Below are positions 14,601 through 29,600 of a DNA stretch of 64,000 bases, one piece after another (within the stretch, counting starts at the first letter, position 1; the number at the start of each line of letters is the position of its first letter). Under the pieces are notes generated by a model. It saw nothing but the letters and a program-made list of their open reading frames with translations, made no database searches and was not told where the DNA came from. The DNA lies in NCBI RefSeq assembly GCF_030463565.1, contig NC_134653.1, positions 33,107,150 to 33,171,149 on the forward strand, given 5' to 3'. The position numbers were made by a program, and so were the translations under genes. Origin of the DNA: Pelecanus crispus. Taxonomy: Eukaryota; Chordata; Aves; Pelecaniformes; Pelecanidae.

Positions 14601-17600
14601 CTTACCCTTCACTTTCATCTCAATCAGATTGTTTTCTTATGAAATATTTCAGTGTCCTAGAAAACCTCCAGTTCCTTAATGGTTTGCAGGTCAACTGCCA
14701 ACCTTGTATGACTTTCATTTTGATGGATTTCAAAAAAAGTGGGTACCTTGGATGAAACTTGTTCCTGAATATATTCATAAGCCTCAAGTGAAATTTCTTG
14801 ACATTCTAGGTGAGTGTAAGATAAAATATAGTGATGATATGCCTTTATTTTATAATGTGCCACCACTGAGCGCATGGCACTTAATATGAGACATCCTCTT
14901 TCTGTACTGAAAGGTCATCTGCTCAGGTTCAGTTTCTTGTGATGGCACAAATCAATTTCTTTAATGTTCTTGTCATAGTAGTTTAGCAGGAATAGAGTTG
15001 ATATTTACAGCACTGTGTAATAAAGAAACAAGGAAAGGATGAAAAGCTTGTTTCAGTAAATAAGGCTTATTAGGAGCTAACAATACCTTTTACAAGACAG
15101 AATAGTAGAAGATTCACAGTCTGCTCTACCAGAAACTCTAGAAAAATGTCAGCTCCGTAGTTCAAGTACTTAGTGGATGAAAATTACATTCTTAAGGATG
15201 TCATTAGTTGTTACTTCAAGCACTGTATAATGGTGACAAGTGCTTTTCATAGATAAGGAAAAATTAATGCAGGTTACTTTATAGTAATACTTCAGCAAGC
15301 ACAGGTTAACTTCACTGACACAAGAGATAATTGTTCGATCTCTAAAGTTGCTCCTGATGGCAGGCTATTCACATAGAACAAAATTCATCTCTCTAGAGTT
15401 CTGGGAAAATGCTTATGATCCAGATAAATCCTGATTACACGATTGAAATAGGGATTAAATGGAGCTTAACCAGTCCATGACCCTCCTATATGGAAGATAA
15501 TTTCTTTTTCAATATGTCTATAGGAGAAAAGATCCCAGTGATAAAAGCTGAAAAGAGATGGTTGAGCAATTAAAATTTTCTTTCAACATTGTTAGTGAGT
15601 TGATATTTCAGATTATGTCTTTGTTAATACCTTGAGAAGTCTGATCCAGCACTATTCTATAAATATAAATCCCCCAGCTATACTGCATTTTAATTTAACC
15701 TGCTATCATATTCATGATCTTTTTCAGTGCCTACAGTGGATACAACACGCACTACTTGGTTACTAGAACAGATGGTAAAAATAAAACGCCCAGTTGTTCT
15801 TGTAGGTGAATCGGGTACATCTAAAACAGCAACTACACAGAACTTCCTAAACAATCTGAACAAAGACCTTACTGTATGTATGAGTCATTTTGCCTTGTGT
15901 CCAAAGATGCATTTTTGTTCTTTGTCCTTGTGCTAAATTTGCATTGTGAAGCCTGAGTCTGTGGGTAGCAATATTGACTTCGGTAACGTGACTGCAAGCT
16001 GAGACCCAAAGTGTGTGAATGATTTGAGAATCTTTCATGATCAAAAATGTTTTGTTCTGTTCTACCATGTACAAACTCAATTTTATAAAGTAAATATATA
16101 TTATCGAAGTGCTAAGAATGGGATTACTTTTCTTTGTCATCTGTAATTCAAGTGAATAAATGGACCAGAGAAGTGTTTCCTGTATGTCTGACAGTCTAAT
16201 ATAAAGATTATTTTTTGAATGCTCTAGTTAAAAAAAAGAACAGGTAAAAATCCATTCTTAACCCATTTCCTCCCCTTTGCAGCTTCTGCTAGTAATTAAC
16301 TTCTCTTCTCGTACAACATCAATGGACATTCAGAGAAACCTGGAGACAAACGTAGAGAAACGAACTAAAGACACTTATGGCCCTCCTATGGGAAAACGTC
16401 TCATTGTTTTCATGGATGATATGAATATGCCAAGGGTAAGCTGCCAGTGGTTTGCAGGGTAGTATAGAAATATGTGGGGTGGCACTGATGTGGTCCCTTC
16501 ATGCACAGATCCAAGGAATCACAAGTCAAGGAGATTCATGGTAAATGCATAACTGGATTTCAGCTTAGGATCTTCAGAAGAGTTGGATTTGTGTGCAGTA
16601 GCGGGTGTTTCTGTCTGTAACAATATTTGTCCTATATGTAAGAGATCCTGTTGGATCATTTCTCTATGCCATTAAAATCATGTCTCTGTGGCCTGATATT
16701 GGCTACAGGTTGTGTATTGTAGAAAACACCCCTTTCTCTTTACAAATGGGGCGAAAGACTATGTGTGCATTTAGTTTGTCCCGAAGAAGCGGCACTTTTC
16801 CCATAGGATACATTGGAATGAATGTTCACAATCAGTGCTAGAGCTTTACAAAGTGTCACTTAGTCCCTGTAATGTTCTCCTGAGTATGGAGCACAGTATT
16901 TCCACATTTATAGCGGTAACTAGCATGCTGATGTACTGTGCTCTAAATATCTTGACTCTTTTGTATTACAAAGGTTGATGAGTATGGCACACAGCAACCG
17001 ATTGCCCTATTGAAGCTGCTGCTAGAAAAAGGTTTCTTGTACGACCGTGGTAAGGAGATGAACTGTAAACTTCTTCGAGACCTGGGTTTTATTGCTGCCA
17101 TGGGGAAGGCTGGAGGAGGTCGGAATGAAGTTGACCCTCGATTCATCTCACTCTTCAGTGTTTTTAACATACCTTTCCCTTCTGAGCAATCACTGAATTT
17201 GATCTATGCCTCCATCCTGAAAGGCCACACTGCGGTAATTTCACTGTTTTTAAAGGGTTGCTCAACAGGTTTATTATTTTTAAATAGACATTTATTTCTG
17301 TGTTATCGCAGGACCTGAAATCTTCTGTTATCAGGCTTTCTTATATTTAGAACCTCATGCAAACCTTTCCCTTCCTCTTCTCTTTCTCAGTGGGTTTACA
17401 CTGTTTTGATAAATTCTTGAGTAATTTGTAAACATTCAACTCAGCAGATAATTTATAAACCTGGTGCTTTTCATAGGTTGAAACCTATGAATGATTTGGT
17501 TATGGTTCCTGTAACCAAATACACAAAGGTCAGCAAACTCTTTCTGAATGACGTGGAAAATTTAATATAATGCAGTAGACTGCATTACTAGCAAGTAACC

Positions 17601-20600
17601 TGCAACATTATATAAGAAAAAAGCGGTTTATTTTTTCTGCTGTAGAAGTGCTGTGGAAATTCCAGTCATGGAGTTTGATGTTATCTTCAGCACTGTGCAA
17701 GCTCTGGAGTGAAGATGGGGCCTTCCCAAAACATTTAACTGCAGAATGTTCATACTACAGAGGAATATGAATTTCTGAAAATGTTCGCCCTCAGTTATTT
17801 GAAATATACCAAACAGGTTTAAAAGCTGGGAAGCAGAGTACATTTAATGGCACTGAGTTCTCTCTGGGCAGTCTCATGAAAACACCTCTTCTTTCTCATG
17901 TTTGCAGATGTTTAATGAGTCTATATCAACCATCTCTGACAAGATTACTGTGTGTACTTTGGAGCTTTATAAAATGATTATTTGTGACCTACCCCCTACT
18001 CCTTCCAAATTCCATTACATTTTTAACCTGCGGGATCTTTCCAGGGTCTATAATGGACTTACCCTTACAACTCCAGAGAGGTAAGAATAGAAAAACTGTC
18101 TTCAGTGGTCCTACACCTATTTATATTGGATGAATCTGGGTGAAGATGACGTAATCTGGTACATGAAATTCGGTCACTTTTCATTAAACCTTCGCCACAA
18201 TGAGAAAATGTTCAGGAACATTCTAAATTGTGATCTTACTCCTGATGACAAACACCGATGCATTAATCTTTCTTAAATAAGATATCCAGAGGTAAAAATG
18301 CAAGCAAATTAGTTATTATGAAAAGAACAAAACCAAAAAGAGTAAAAAAAGTCAATCCAGAGTTTGGTCAGCGTTATTAACCATATGGCCTTAGGAATCA
18401 TGTCATCTCCTTTGGTGCAGTCTGATATTTTGATATTAATTCAGGTTTCAAACAGTGACCCAGATGGTGAGAGTTTGGAGAAATGAGTGCCTGAGGGTGT
18501 TCCATGACAGGCTGATTAATGAAGCAGATAAAGCATTGGTGAGTAATTTCTTCAAACTTTCAGGAGTCACTATTACTATGGCAACTAATTTGCAACAGCA
18601 ACATTACCAACCATTGCACTCAGGTCTTGCAGTCAGACTGCAGACTTGTCTAACCACTATATTGCTCCATTAATTTAAAACATGGCCCATGGAGTTTTCT
18701 TTTCTAAAATAAAGTGACTATGGCAGACTTAAGTGAGCAGATCTGCTGAAGGAATGGAAAGTGTCACTCTGTTTGCCTGTCCAGGAAAATTGGTTAGCAG
18801 TGGCACAGGTGACAAAGTGTGAGAACAGTGCAGGGGAAAACTCAGGAAATCACTTCAAGTCAGTATTTTCCTTTAGGAAGGATTGTACCAGAATGTGACT
18901 ATACAATCAAGTAGGAAAAAGAAGGGTAAGAGCCAAGTCCTTAAACAATGGATTCAGTTTTGGCTGTTATGCAAACTGGAAAATGCTCCAAATTGTATCT
19001 TAAAACACAAGAGAGAACGCTGCCAGCTTTATACCTTGAGAATTAGGGGAGGAATTGGGGTAAAGTTTACTTACATATAAGCAACTTGCGAAGCAACTTG
19101 CTTAGATGAAAAGAGGTAGATTAACATGACTTCAGATTTTTCTGCTTAAAACTTTCTCCTCTAACATACAGAGATACATTTCCAGCTCAATTTTCACAAC
19201 TCAGAGTAATTATATTGCAGCTTTTCTGTATTTGTACAAGCATTCAGACCTACAAGATTTGTGAGAAAGCTTGGTGGCGAGACATCTATGAATGCTGAGA
19301 AGGAAGGTTTATTAATACAATATTTACACCAATAAATGAGAAGGTATCTTTTTTAACAGGCTTATCCTTTTCTGTCTTAAACTTCTGCAGTCCATTGGCT
19401 TGAATGGTTCTTGAACTGCCTATTAGATCATTTTAGATCATACATAGAACACAATAGGAGGCTGTGGTCTTTGGATCTTCTAGTGACATAAATATCCCCT
19501 TGAAATCAGTCAGTATTTGAGCAAGAATCTGCATTATCACCCTTCTAAGTGTTACCAGTTTCAGAATGATCTGCTGTGTTGTGTTGCCTGACTCATTTCA
19601 TATCCTTGAAGGTACAAGGTCATATAAAAAACCTGATTGAAGAGAATTTCAGAGATGACTTGGAGCAGGCCATGAGGGATCCTATTCTTTTTGGAGATTT
19701 CAGAATGGCACTGAGTGAAGGAGAACCTCGTATTTATGAAGATATCCAAGACTATGATGCAGCAAAAGCTCTCTTTCAGGTAGTGTGCATCAGCTTGGAA
19801 CTGTGCCTGATTCTGTCTCTGTGCCTGAGGAATGGGCAGGAGCCTGCCTCAAACTGTAGGAAATCTGTTCTCATTCTGTGTGCACACAGAATTTTATGTG
19901 CACTGTTACCCATTTGGGGTCTGCAGTAATGAAAATTGAGGATCAGCTACAGAGTCGGCAGTGTTTTCCGATAGTTTATTTTCCCTGAGGAAGGGCAAAG
20001 AAATAATGGTGCTGCTAAATGGGTTGTTATTTTATTAATGTTATTAAGTGTTTCACTGGTCTCCTAGTAACATTCTGTCCACCTTTCTCTGCAGGAGATT
20101 TTGGAGGAATATAATGAAGTTAATATTAAAATGAATCTGGTTCTTTTTGATGATGCTTTGGAGCACTTAATCCGTGTACATCGCATCATACGGATGGATC
20201 GTGGGCATGCCCTGCTCATAGGAGTGGGAGGCTCAGGAAAGCAGTCTCTAACGAGACTGGCTGCCTATACAGCTGGATATGAGGTTAGTGACCCTGTGTC
20301 TTTGCAGTGAAAGAAGACAAGGAAAGCAATATTGTGATCAGGATTAAATTGGTGGGGGGCAGGGGAGGAAAGTCAGTCAGTCAAGGTAAGACCAGGCTGG
20401 CATCTCTTCCCTGTGGAGAGAAAAAAAGGGTGAGGTGATTGCCAGGAGGCCTAAGGTGATGACTGTGAGTGATCTGGGCAGGAAGGAAGCTGTCAGTGCC
20501 TGAATCTGGGTTTTGGCACTGGGGACAGAAAACAAGGATGGGTTTGGCAGTGAACAACTAATAGCCCCTAACTACTGCTTTTGTTACTTATCTGTATTAC

Positions 20601-23600
20601 AGCAGCACTCCAGTGCTGCTTGAGGAACCTTGTTGTGATTCATACTGTAATATTTCAAATCGGAAATGTTCCTCTCACAGAGATACTTTCAGTCTCTTAG
20701 AGAGGCTTGGAAGGGAAGGACAAAAAAGGAGGATGAACACAAAGCAATTTTGAAAATGCAATCCTGCAGGGTTGTACAAATGTAATTTTTAAAAAAAATA
20801 TAGTGCGTAATTTTTTTTATACTTACACATTTACTGATGATAGGGGCCAAACCAAAACCCTTGATCCAGTCTAATTGAAATTCAGAGTTATCATCATGTC
20901 TCGAGTCCATCTGTGTCTTCTCAGTATATGCTTGCATCCTTAGGTATTTGAGATCATCCTGAGTCGAGCATATGGAGAAAATAATTTCCGAGAAGATTTG
21001 AAAAATTTGTACCAGAAGCTGGGTATTGAGAACAAGTCAACGGTCTTCTTGTTTACAGATGCCCATGTAGCAGAAGAGAGTTTCCTGGAACTCATCAACA
21101 ACATGTTAACTTCAGGTGGCACCGGCAGCCTCAATTACTCCCAATCAGTATCTACTTGTGGCTCAGAATCTCAAATGTACCCTTGATCCAGCTATTACTG
21201 TTTCACCCTGTGTCTTCTGCTGCTTTAGTTAGTTACACCTTTCAGTACTACCTGAAATGATCTTGGCCTTAATAATGGCTTTTTGGCATCTTTTTACAGT
21301 CATTTATATGTGTCTGGGAAGGCTACAGGGTTAATTCATGCTGATTGTTGATGTTGCAGGAGTCTCAGATTTCTTCCGAGACTGAGGTATAACTTCAGCT
21401 GCATTTGGCCACAAACCCACCTTTTGTCCCCTTGGCTTTTGAATAGCATTCACCTGAGCTGCAGCAACTGCTTATATATATAATGTCCTAAAATGTAGTT
21501 TAGTATCTTTTAGTGTATACAGCAGCTGAAAATGAGCAGCAGCTGGCACTGTGTGACCACCCTCTCATCAAAGTTCCTACACAGTGTAATTTGAAAACAG
21601 ATGTGTTAAATCATATTGCTTTCCTTGGTCTAGTTTTCCCTGTTCCTGGTCTGCTTATGTCTGTCATTAGGTAACTTATGCAATGTTTGCCACATGATTG
21701 AGAGAATGAAAATGTGAACTGATGGTTTGTAGCACTAATGGAAAATTTTCTTTGCAGAGTTAAAAGCACTTTATGTTCTTATGACATTTTGTATATGTTG
21801 CTGAAGCCCAAACAAAAATGAATTGTTCCTCTAAATCCCCTGGCATCATCCTAAGTACTGCCTCTCTATTTTCCATGGAGGCTGAGGGAAGGAGGAGAAG
21901 CGTAGAGAGATTAATAGGTTCATTCAGAACTACCCAGAATCATTTTTGCAGAGCTAGGTTTAAAATTTGTGTCTCCGGTTTCTCATCTACCCTACCCCCG
22001 GCCATATGGTTTTCTCTTACTGGTTGTTCTCACTAGCATTCTTCTGTCCTTATGTTACAGGAATGGTGCCAGCCCTTTTTGCAGATGATGAAAAAGACAC
22101 CATACTAAGTCAGATTGGAGATGAAGCTACTAAAGCTGGTGTGAACCGAGCTAAAGAGAGTGTCTGGCAATATTTTGTAAGCAAATGTGCAAGCAACCTT
22201 CACATTGTCCTGGGAATGTCCCCAGTTGGGGACAGTCTGAGAATGTGGTGCAGAAATTTCCCAGGTATCAATTGTATATACTGCTTAGTCCCTTCTCTGT
22301 GAAATACAGGTTTGCAGGCAAGAGAAAATCTCCAGTGGACACTCAGAGAAGTCTGGCAGCTAAAGCTAAGCAGAGCAGGTTTCATGATTAAGGATTTGCA
22401 GAGCATGATTTTTTTTCCAGTTAATTACCACATATCAGCAAGTATTATTGATTAGCATTTACCAGATCAGTTCATTTTCCAGCTGAACAGCTAGAAATCA
22501 ATTGGTCATCCTCATTGAACTGGAAATATACAGGCTCTGTCTGCAGCCTCTCTTGTGTAGTTTACAGAAGAATGTGTGGTACTAAATCATTATGAAACTA
22601 GGATAGTGGTAAGAGAAACATTTTTGTATCCAAAGCCAAAAAAAGAGCATGGTGAAAGGGACACCCACCGAGAGAAAAAACACCTGAGCCTGGTGGATGC
22701 TGTGCTTCAGCAGGTGGCTGAAAGGAGTCCTGGGAGACTGAAGACATGTGAAAGATGGGTGCGGGTGGGAATCCTAACCCAGGCATTAAAACATCTTGTT
22801 GCAGCTCTTGACTGCATCCTGTAGAATGGTACAGCCTAAAGAACAGTACAATGGGGTTAGCAGGACACAGGTGCAAAGTTGATTCATTACTATCAGAATG
22901 GAAGTATTGACTTTGTGGTAAATATTGTTGCTAAGCAGGAGTCAAATAAGATAGATCCTGCAAATTCTTGATGCAAATAAAGTTAAGCATGGGGCTGCCT
23001 GGCAGAAGAGGGTCTAGTTTTACAAAGGAATTTTGTCAGATAACACCATCCTTTTATTTTAAGGTCTTGTCAACAACACTGGTATTGACTGGTTCTTGCC
23101 GTGGCCACCCCAGGCCTTGTATGCAGTTGCACAATCCTTTGTTGGTATGTAAGATGTCAGTATTTTAACCCATTAACCCTTGGGACAGCCTAAGAAATAT
23201 ATTCTTTACTTTGCAGTTATTGTAGATTTCATAATTTGATTTCCCGTTGTGCTTGTTACCCTGAGTCTAAATGGGTGGTGCAAAATCCCAGTCAAAAATA
23301 TTTTTGGATGGAAGTTTCTTACTCAGATAGATTTGAAAAATTGCTAAAATTCAAGTTGCCAAGTCTGCAGACAATGTGGCCTGCCTACCAGGAGGCCCAG
23401 GTCTCTTCTGACTCTGCCTTGATCTTGCTATCTGCCAGAAAAGTCTGGTTTTGTGTCTGGCTTAGGTGTACATAAGAAAGATGGTAACTGGCAGACTCTT
23501 GAAAAAATGCAACAAAACCTTTGAAATTTTTTATTTCTTCTACCCAATTTTAGGAAATAGCACACGCATCCCATCAGAGAGCTGCAAGTCGGTAATGGAA

Positions 23601-26600
23601 CACATGGTCGTGGTGCATGAATCTGTAGGGGATTTCAGCAAGAGGTTTCTGCAGAAACTGAGACGTAGCAACCATGTCACACCAAAGAATTACCTTGATT
23701 TTATCCATACTTATTCAAAATTGCTGGAGGAGAAAAATGAGTTCATTTTAGGTAAGGCTGTGTAGATGTTTTCTACTTTTTAATAAGTGATTTCAATATT
23801 TTAAAAAGAAAAAAAAATTGTGGTGAAAATCCCACATATTACCCACATTATGCAAAAATGATTTTATCAGTACTATCTCAAATGCTGCGCTGGCATCTGG
23901 TTTTGACATTGGACCAATATCCCAGCCACATGTGAATGTTCAGACTCTGTCTTGTCTCCTCAAATTTAGCGCATGAACCTGAGCCAGAATCTCCAAACTG
24001 GACACTCCTCTGCTTGGGGAAGAGTCTGATTAGATCTAATACCAGCTCAGCCTAGCTCACGGTTTGACATTCTTCCTCAAGCAAGAATTCTTATTCATAC
24101 ATCAGTGGAGACTGAAATGTGTGAAGAGGATAAAACATGAACAGTGTAATATGGAAAGCAAGCTGTGGCACAGAGCTACTATGTGGAAGCTCATGTGATG
24201 TTAACACCATCTTGGGTGGGAGGCTTAGGAAAGGAAAAATCTCTGAGTCATTTGTCTTTCATAACTGAGGTTGCCTTGCTGCAAAGTGCACCTATAAACA
24301 TATTTACCTTCTGTGAGATTGTCTATTGCTGTGTGATAGTACACAATCAATGAATCACTAACGTTTCTCCCTTCTTTTCTACTTAGCACAATGTAAACGG
24401 CTGGATGGGGGCTTAGTTAAACTGAAGGAAGCTAGTATACAGCTGGTTGAGCTGAACAAGAAACTTGCTGAGCAAAGGATTGTGCTAGCAGAAAAATCAG
24501 CTGCTTGTGAGGCTTTGTTAAAAGAGATTTCAACAAACACAGAAGTAGGTAGGTAGTTTACAACTACTGAAGTGTCCCACAGGCTAAGCAAGGCTCCTGT
24601 AGGCTGTGTTGTGTTGGAAGACCCTCTAAGAGCTCCAGCTGCTTCTAGAGGTAACCCCCTTGTTCTGTGCTGATCGAGTGTCATGCTAGAAGAGTAGGTC
24701 CTCTGTCTTGCCCAGATTGCTGTCTTTGCTATATATTTGGCTTACAGTGCTTTACACAACTCAATACTACGTTCACCTGCCCTTGTCTTCCCTTTCCAAG
24801 GTGTAGGGTGTAATGTGGGAAAGAGGCATTAGGAAGAAAGGGACCTTCTGATTCAGAAACTTACTATTAGAGGAAAAAACAGAGGGAAGCATGGGAGGAA
24901 AAGAGATTATGTATGCTGGTGTGTGGGACACTAACAGTGTTCCTAACCAGGTGATGGAACTGTAAACATTGGCAAGCTAGCAACAAAAAGGTGCTGAGTT
25001 GATGGTAATTTCTGATTTTCAGCTAAGAGTGAATCTATATTAGTATATGTTCTGTATACAAATTTGAATGATCCATTTATGGTCCTGCCTTTACAATTCC
25101 TAGCTGAGGAGAAGAAAAAACTGGCTGAAGAAAAAGCTGCGGAGATAGAGGAACAGAATAAGATTATTGCTATGGAGAAGGCAGCTGCTGAGACAGCTTT
25201 GGCTGAAGTCATGCCTATTTTAGAAGCTGCCAAACTGGAGCTTCAGAAGCTTGACAAGTCTGATGTTACTGAGATCAGGTGACTCATTTGGATGTACACT
25301 AGCATAAACTCTTGGAAATTCACTGAGACACCCTTGTTTGCAGGGTTTGAGCCTGAGCCTCACCTTTCTCACCTGCATGGTGTATGGGTGAAGGTCAAGA
25401 CATCAGTTGTCCAGGTGCAGAGGTCAGAACAGAATCCCCTGATTCCTAGCCCAGGACTTCCCCTCAAGCCTCTTCTTCCAGTCTTTTGTTTGATGTCTTC
25501 CCCATATTTCTCTACCTTGTGTCTGATGCAGTAGAAACTGCTATGGTTTTTGCCTGAGCAGTGGCTGTCCAAACCCCTTCATTCCTCCTCTGTTTTTATT
25601 CTGTGTCAGTAAGAACACATACCAGTTACTTTTCAGGGATGCTTTGATAGCATGAAAATGTATTTCTCTGCTGACTTAACGTCTCCCTGTGGTTTTTATA
25701 ATACATCTTGTTTTTGTGGATAGACATAAAAGCACATCCAATCCTTGGCTGTCCCTGAAATAGCAATGGCTCTCCCTTCCCTGCCACACTTGTTTAGTTT
25801 CCTTTCTCTAGTATATCTCTGGATTCTTCTTGTGCTGCTCCTCCCAATGGACAGCTGCTTCACTGCCCTAGGGAAGATTATCATGGCTCAGGATTTTAGG
25901 CCTTCCAACTGTTGAAATCCTTTGGTACTTCATTGACCAAATTGTCTGAATACAAGAATCAGTTTTGAACTTTTGACTAGTTAATAATGGCTTGTCTGGC
26001 CTGGATTATCTTTTTCACTTTGTGTAGGATGTCTTATGCACTAGCTCTTGTTGTATTGCAATGACTCTCTTAACGTGAAGTGCCCGTGTCTGGCATCATA
26101 TGCTTTGTCTCCTCCTTTTTCTCCTCCACTGTCTCCTTCATCTGTTTTCTAGATCCTTTGCAAAACCCCCTAAGCAGGTGCAGGCTGTTTTGGAATGTGT
26201 TCTTATCATGAGAGGTTACAAAGAACTAAACTGGAAGACAGCCAAAGGAATGATGTCTGAGGCAAATTTCCTGCGATCCCTGATGGAGATAGATTTTGAT
26301 GGAATTACTCAGAGCCAAGTGAAATCTGTCCGAGGTAAATTACTGATCTGTATACTTGGAATGAACGTAGGATCGTGTTAATGTGACTAGCTGTGTCAGC
26401 GGCAATCCTTCCAGTGTTGTTTGGGAGGGTGGGATTCACTTTGTGCAAAGGGACAGCACTGTCTGCAATGCTGCAGATGCTGCACTGTTGGGGTGAATGG
26501 ATTTTTCAGAGTTCAAAGACCTTCTTCTATGTGTTGCATACGATTTATACCTTAGCTGGGGTCTTACGCACTTTGGTTTAGAACAGGCAAGAAACAAGCA

Positions 26601-29600
26601 AGACAGCTGAGCAGGCCTGCTGTCTGCTTTTAGCCACTTAGAAAGTAGCATTATGACCTCATCCATGTGGTCACAATTAAAATGTGATATATACAGAGTG
26701 GAAAGAAGATAAGCAATATGTCAAGCTTATGGGCCAAACTTTGCACATGCTCCCGAGGGTCTAATCCAGAGTAGTTCTTTTAAGAGGGAAATTTGGCACT
26801 TTGAACAAAATTGCATCTGACTGCTGCAGTGAAAACAAACCATGATCTTGACATGTGCTGAACAACTCCTGAATGCAGTCCCTTCTTGGAGAAAGAACTT
26901 GAGAACTCGCTAGCAATATTGTGCTTGCATTGTTACAGCCCAGGAACTTCATCTTAAGGTCAGAGTCTCTTCAATATTCTGACAAATGTTTCGTATTGTC
27001 TATCACAGCATTGCTTGATGCTGCTGGTAGGGAAAGCCATTTCTCTGAGGATTTCTGCATTGTAATTCAACTCACTTGCATTTTTCTGTTTGCCCATTTA
27101 GCTCTGTTAAAGAATCTTAACACTACCTTCAATGAAATGGAACTTGTTAGCAGAGCAGGACTGGGAATGTTAAAGTTTGTTGAAGCAGTGATGAGCTACT
27201 GTGATGTAGTTAAAGAAGTCAAGCCGAAGAGAGAAAAGGTAAAGTGTGTGGTTTCAAACTCAGAGGAGGATGAAGCATGATCCTGATGAGAAAAATACTA
27301 CTTGTCAATTTAATAGACTGCCCATTTCTCCTCTTTGAAGTGCTTAAAAAGAGGTGTTTAGGAAAGCTATTGCAGTAGGAGTGAGGCAGGTACTCAGTTA
27401 TAAACTGCTGTGTTTGTTGTGTCATGATGCTGGGATGTGGGTTCCTATTCACACCAGTGCTTGAAGGAGAAGGGAGGAACAACATGTTCAGTTGGAATTT
27501 TGTAATCTAACATGGTTAGAAAAACACAGTTTATAGCTGTCTACTGAAAAGAGACTTCAAAACCCATGGCATTTGGACAGAGCAGAGCTCAGTAGTTCAC
27601 AACATCCATGTCCCTTAAGCACAGACCTTTTGATTAACTTTTTTCAGAATGGCTGGAAAGTTAGCTGTATTACCAAAGGAAATCTAATGTCCAACAGATG
27701 ATGCTGGGAAAGTTTCTTCAAGAAAAGGTTATTATATACAGCTGACTACTGAGAAAGTGTATTCACTACATGATGAGTCTGACTTTTTTGAGGTCTTAGT
27801 ATTGTTGTTATTAAGCAGACAAACCTCCCCTTTTGTCATGGGACAACAGTCCTGCTGACCTGCACTGTCAGCAGGACTGCTCACATGCTTTAATATACCT
27901 TGTGGGTACAAAACTGTAGGAGATGTATCTGCTTTGGAACTGCAGTATCAGACCATGATGTATATGTTTGGGATGGGGAGAGGTGGGTGAGAAACAGTGC
28001 CAGTTATTTTGGCTTACACTGGACACTTTGAAATATATGAAATAGCCAAAAGAAATCTAAGAACTTAAGACTTCTCTCCAAAGCCCTTTGTTCCTCTGAT
28101 ACTCTTATGTTTCCTTCATAATGTAATGTAGGTGGCTAGGCTAGAACGGAACTATTATGCAAGTAAGCGGGAACTGGAAAAGATAAAGGCAGAGTTGGCT
28201 ACCATTCAGGATGAGCTTAAGGCTTTGGGGAACAAATATCAAGAGGCAATAAAGGAAAAACAACAGTTACAAGAAGAAGCAGAGATTATGCAAAGAAGAT
28301 TAGATGCTGCTGACAAGCTCATCTTTGGCTTGAGATCTGAGAACAAGAGGTAAGTCTAGATTCAAAGAGGGACGTTTTTGGTATTAAAGGGTCATGCGCC
28401 AGGGATAAAATCTATCAAACTAGGACAGTTTTGGAAACATCACTTCCTGTGATGTTTGTTTCTGAGAAGAACTAATATCCATTTGCTCTTGGAAAATAAT
28501 AACAATAATTTTTAGCGCAGAAGAAAAAAGTGAACTCGGATTAAAAGGAAGAAGGTTCAGATCAATTCAATGTCTGCGGCCCTCATAATAGTGAGAGAAC
28601 AACTGATGGTAAATTTGGGGGTCTGTCTCAACCTACATCTAAAGTAGCAGCAGCTGGAAATTTTGCACATAAACCCCATCTTTGTGGCACAGACTGACCC
28701 AGGATTCCCTTATAATTCTACCAGGTGGACAAAGGAATTAGAGGACTATGAAATACGAAAGGTGAAGTTGCTTGGAGACTGTCTACTCTGTGCTGCCTTT
28801 CTGAGCTATGAAGGAGCATTCAACTGGGACTTTCGTAATGAAATGATCTATCAAGTGTGGCAAGAAGATATCCTCTCACGAGAGATTCCTCTCAGTCAAC
28901 CATTTAGGTTAGAAAGCCTCCTGACTAATGAGGTGGAGGTTAGCAGGTATGTCCAGTCGAGAAACCTAGTGGCTACTGAATGTGAGATTGTGAAGTGAGA
29001 GTCTGGATCTGAATCTGTAGCGTAGAATTGGCATTGTGGGTGGAGATGAACAGCCGTAATGGAGAGAGCCCATTTTACTTTCATGTCTCAAAGATGGTAA
29101 GGAGACAAATTATTTTTCTTCTGGTTAACAGAGGCTATTTGTTATAACAAACCATTATACTTTACACTCCAGGGACATTCACTGAACCTAGACACATATA
29201 ATACCTTTTTAGGAGATTTTTTTAAGGAGTTATCTATAATATGTCTTCCACCCAAAGCCCAGCAGGAGACTTTTCATTGACTTCAGTGAATTTGGAATTA
29301 AACCCATGCCCAGATAGCCCATATTTCAACTACTGCAGGATTACTCACCAAATGCAACAGTCAGTGTTTTGAGTAGTGTAGTTACAAATGACTCAGACAA
29401 TGAGTCAGTCTGAGTTTTGACACTATTCTTACAATCACATACGCTATATGTTTTCTTGTGTGTCTAATAGTGTGCTCAGTGAATTGCATAATTTTACTGA
29501 CAAATGAAATGTGCTGCTCTCCCATCAAGTTTTTGTCCCAGCCTGGTCTTTGATCCATTCTGTTCCCAGGTGGGTTTCCCAAGGATTGCCTCCAGATGAG

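Noticed and set aside
15805..15828. AAA3 P-loop GESGTSKT as a damaged nucleotide site
   Set aside because: The same variant is normal for DNAH10 in other vertebrates as I recall, so it is a family trait and not a mutation.
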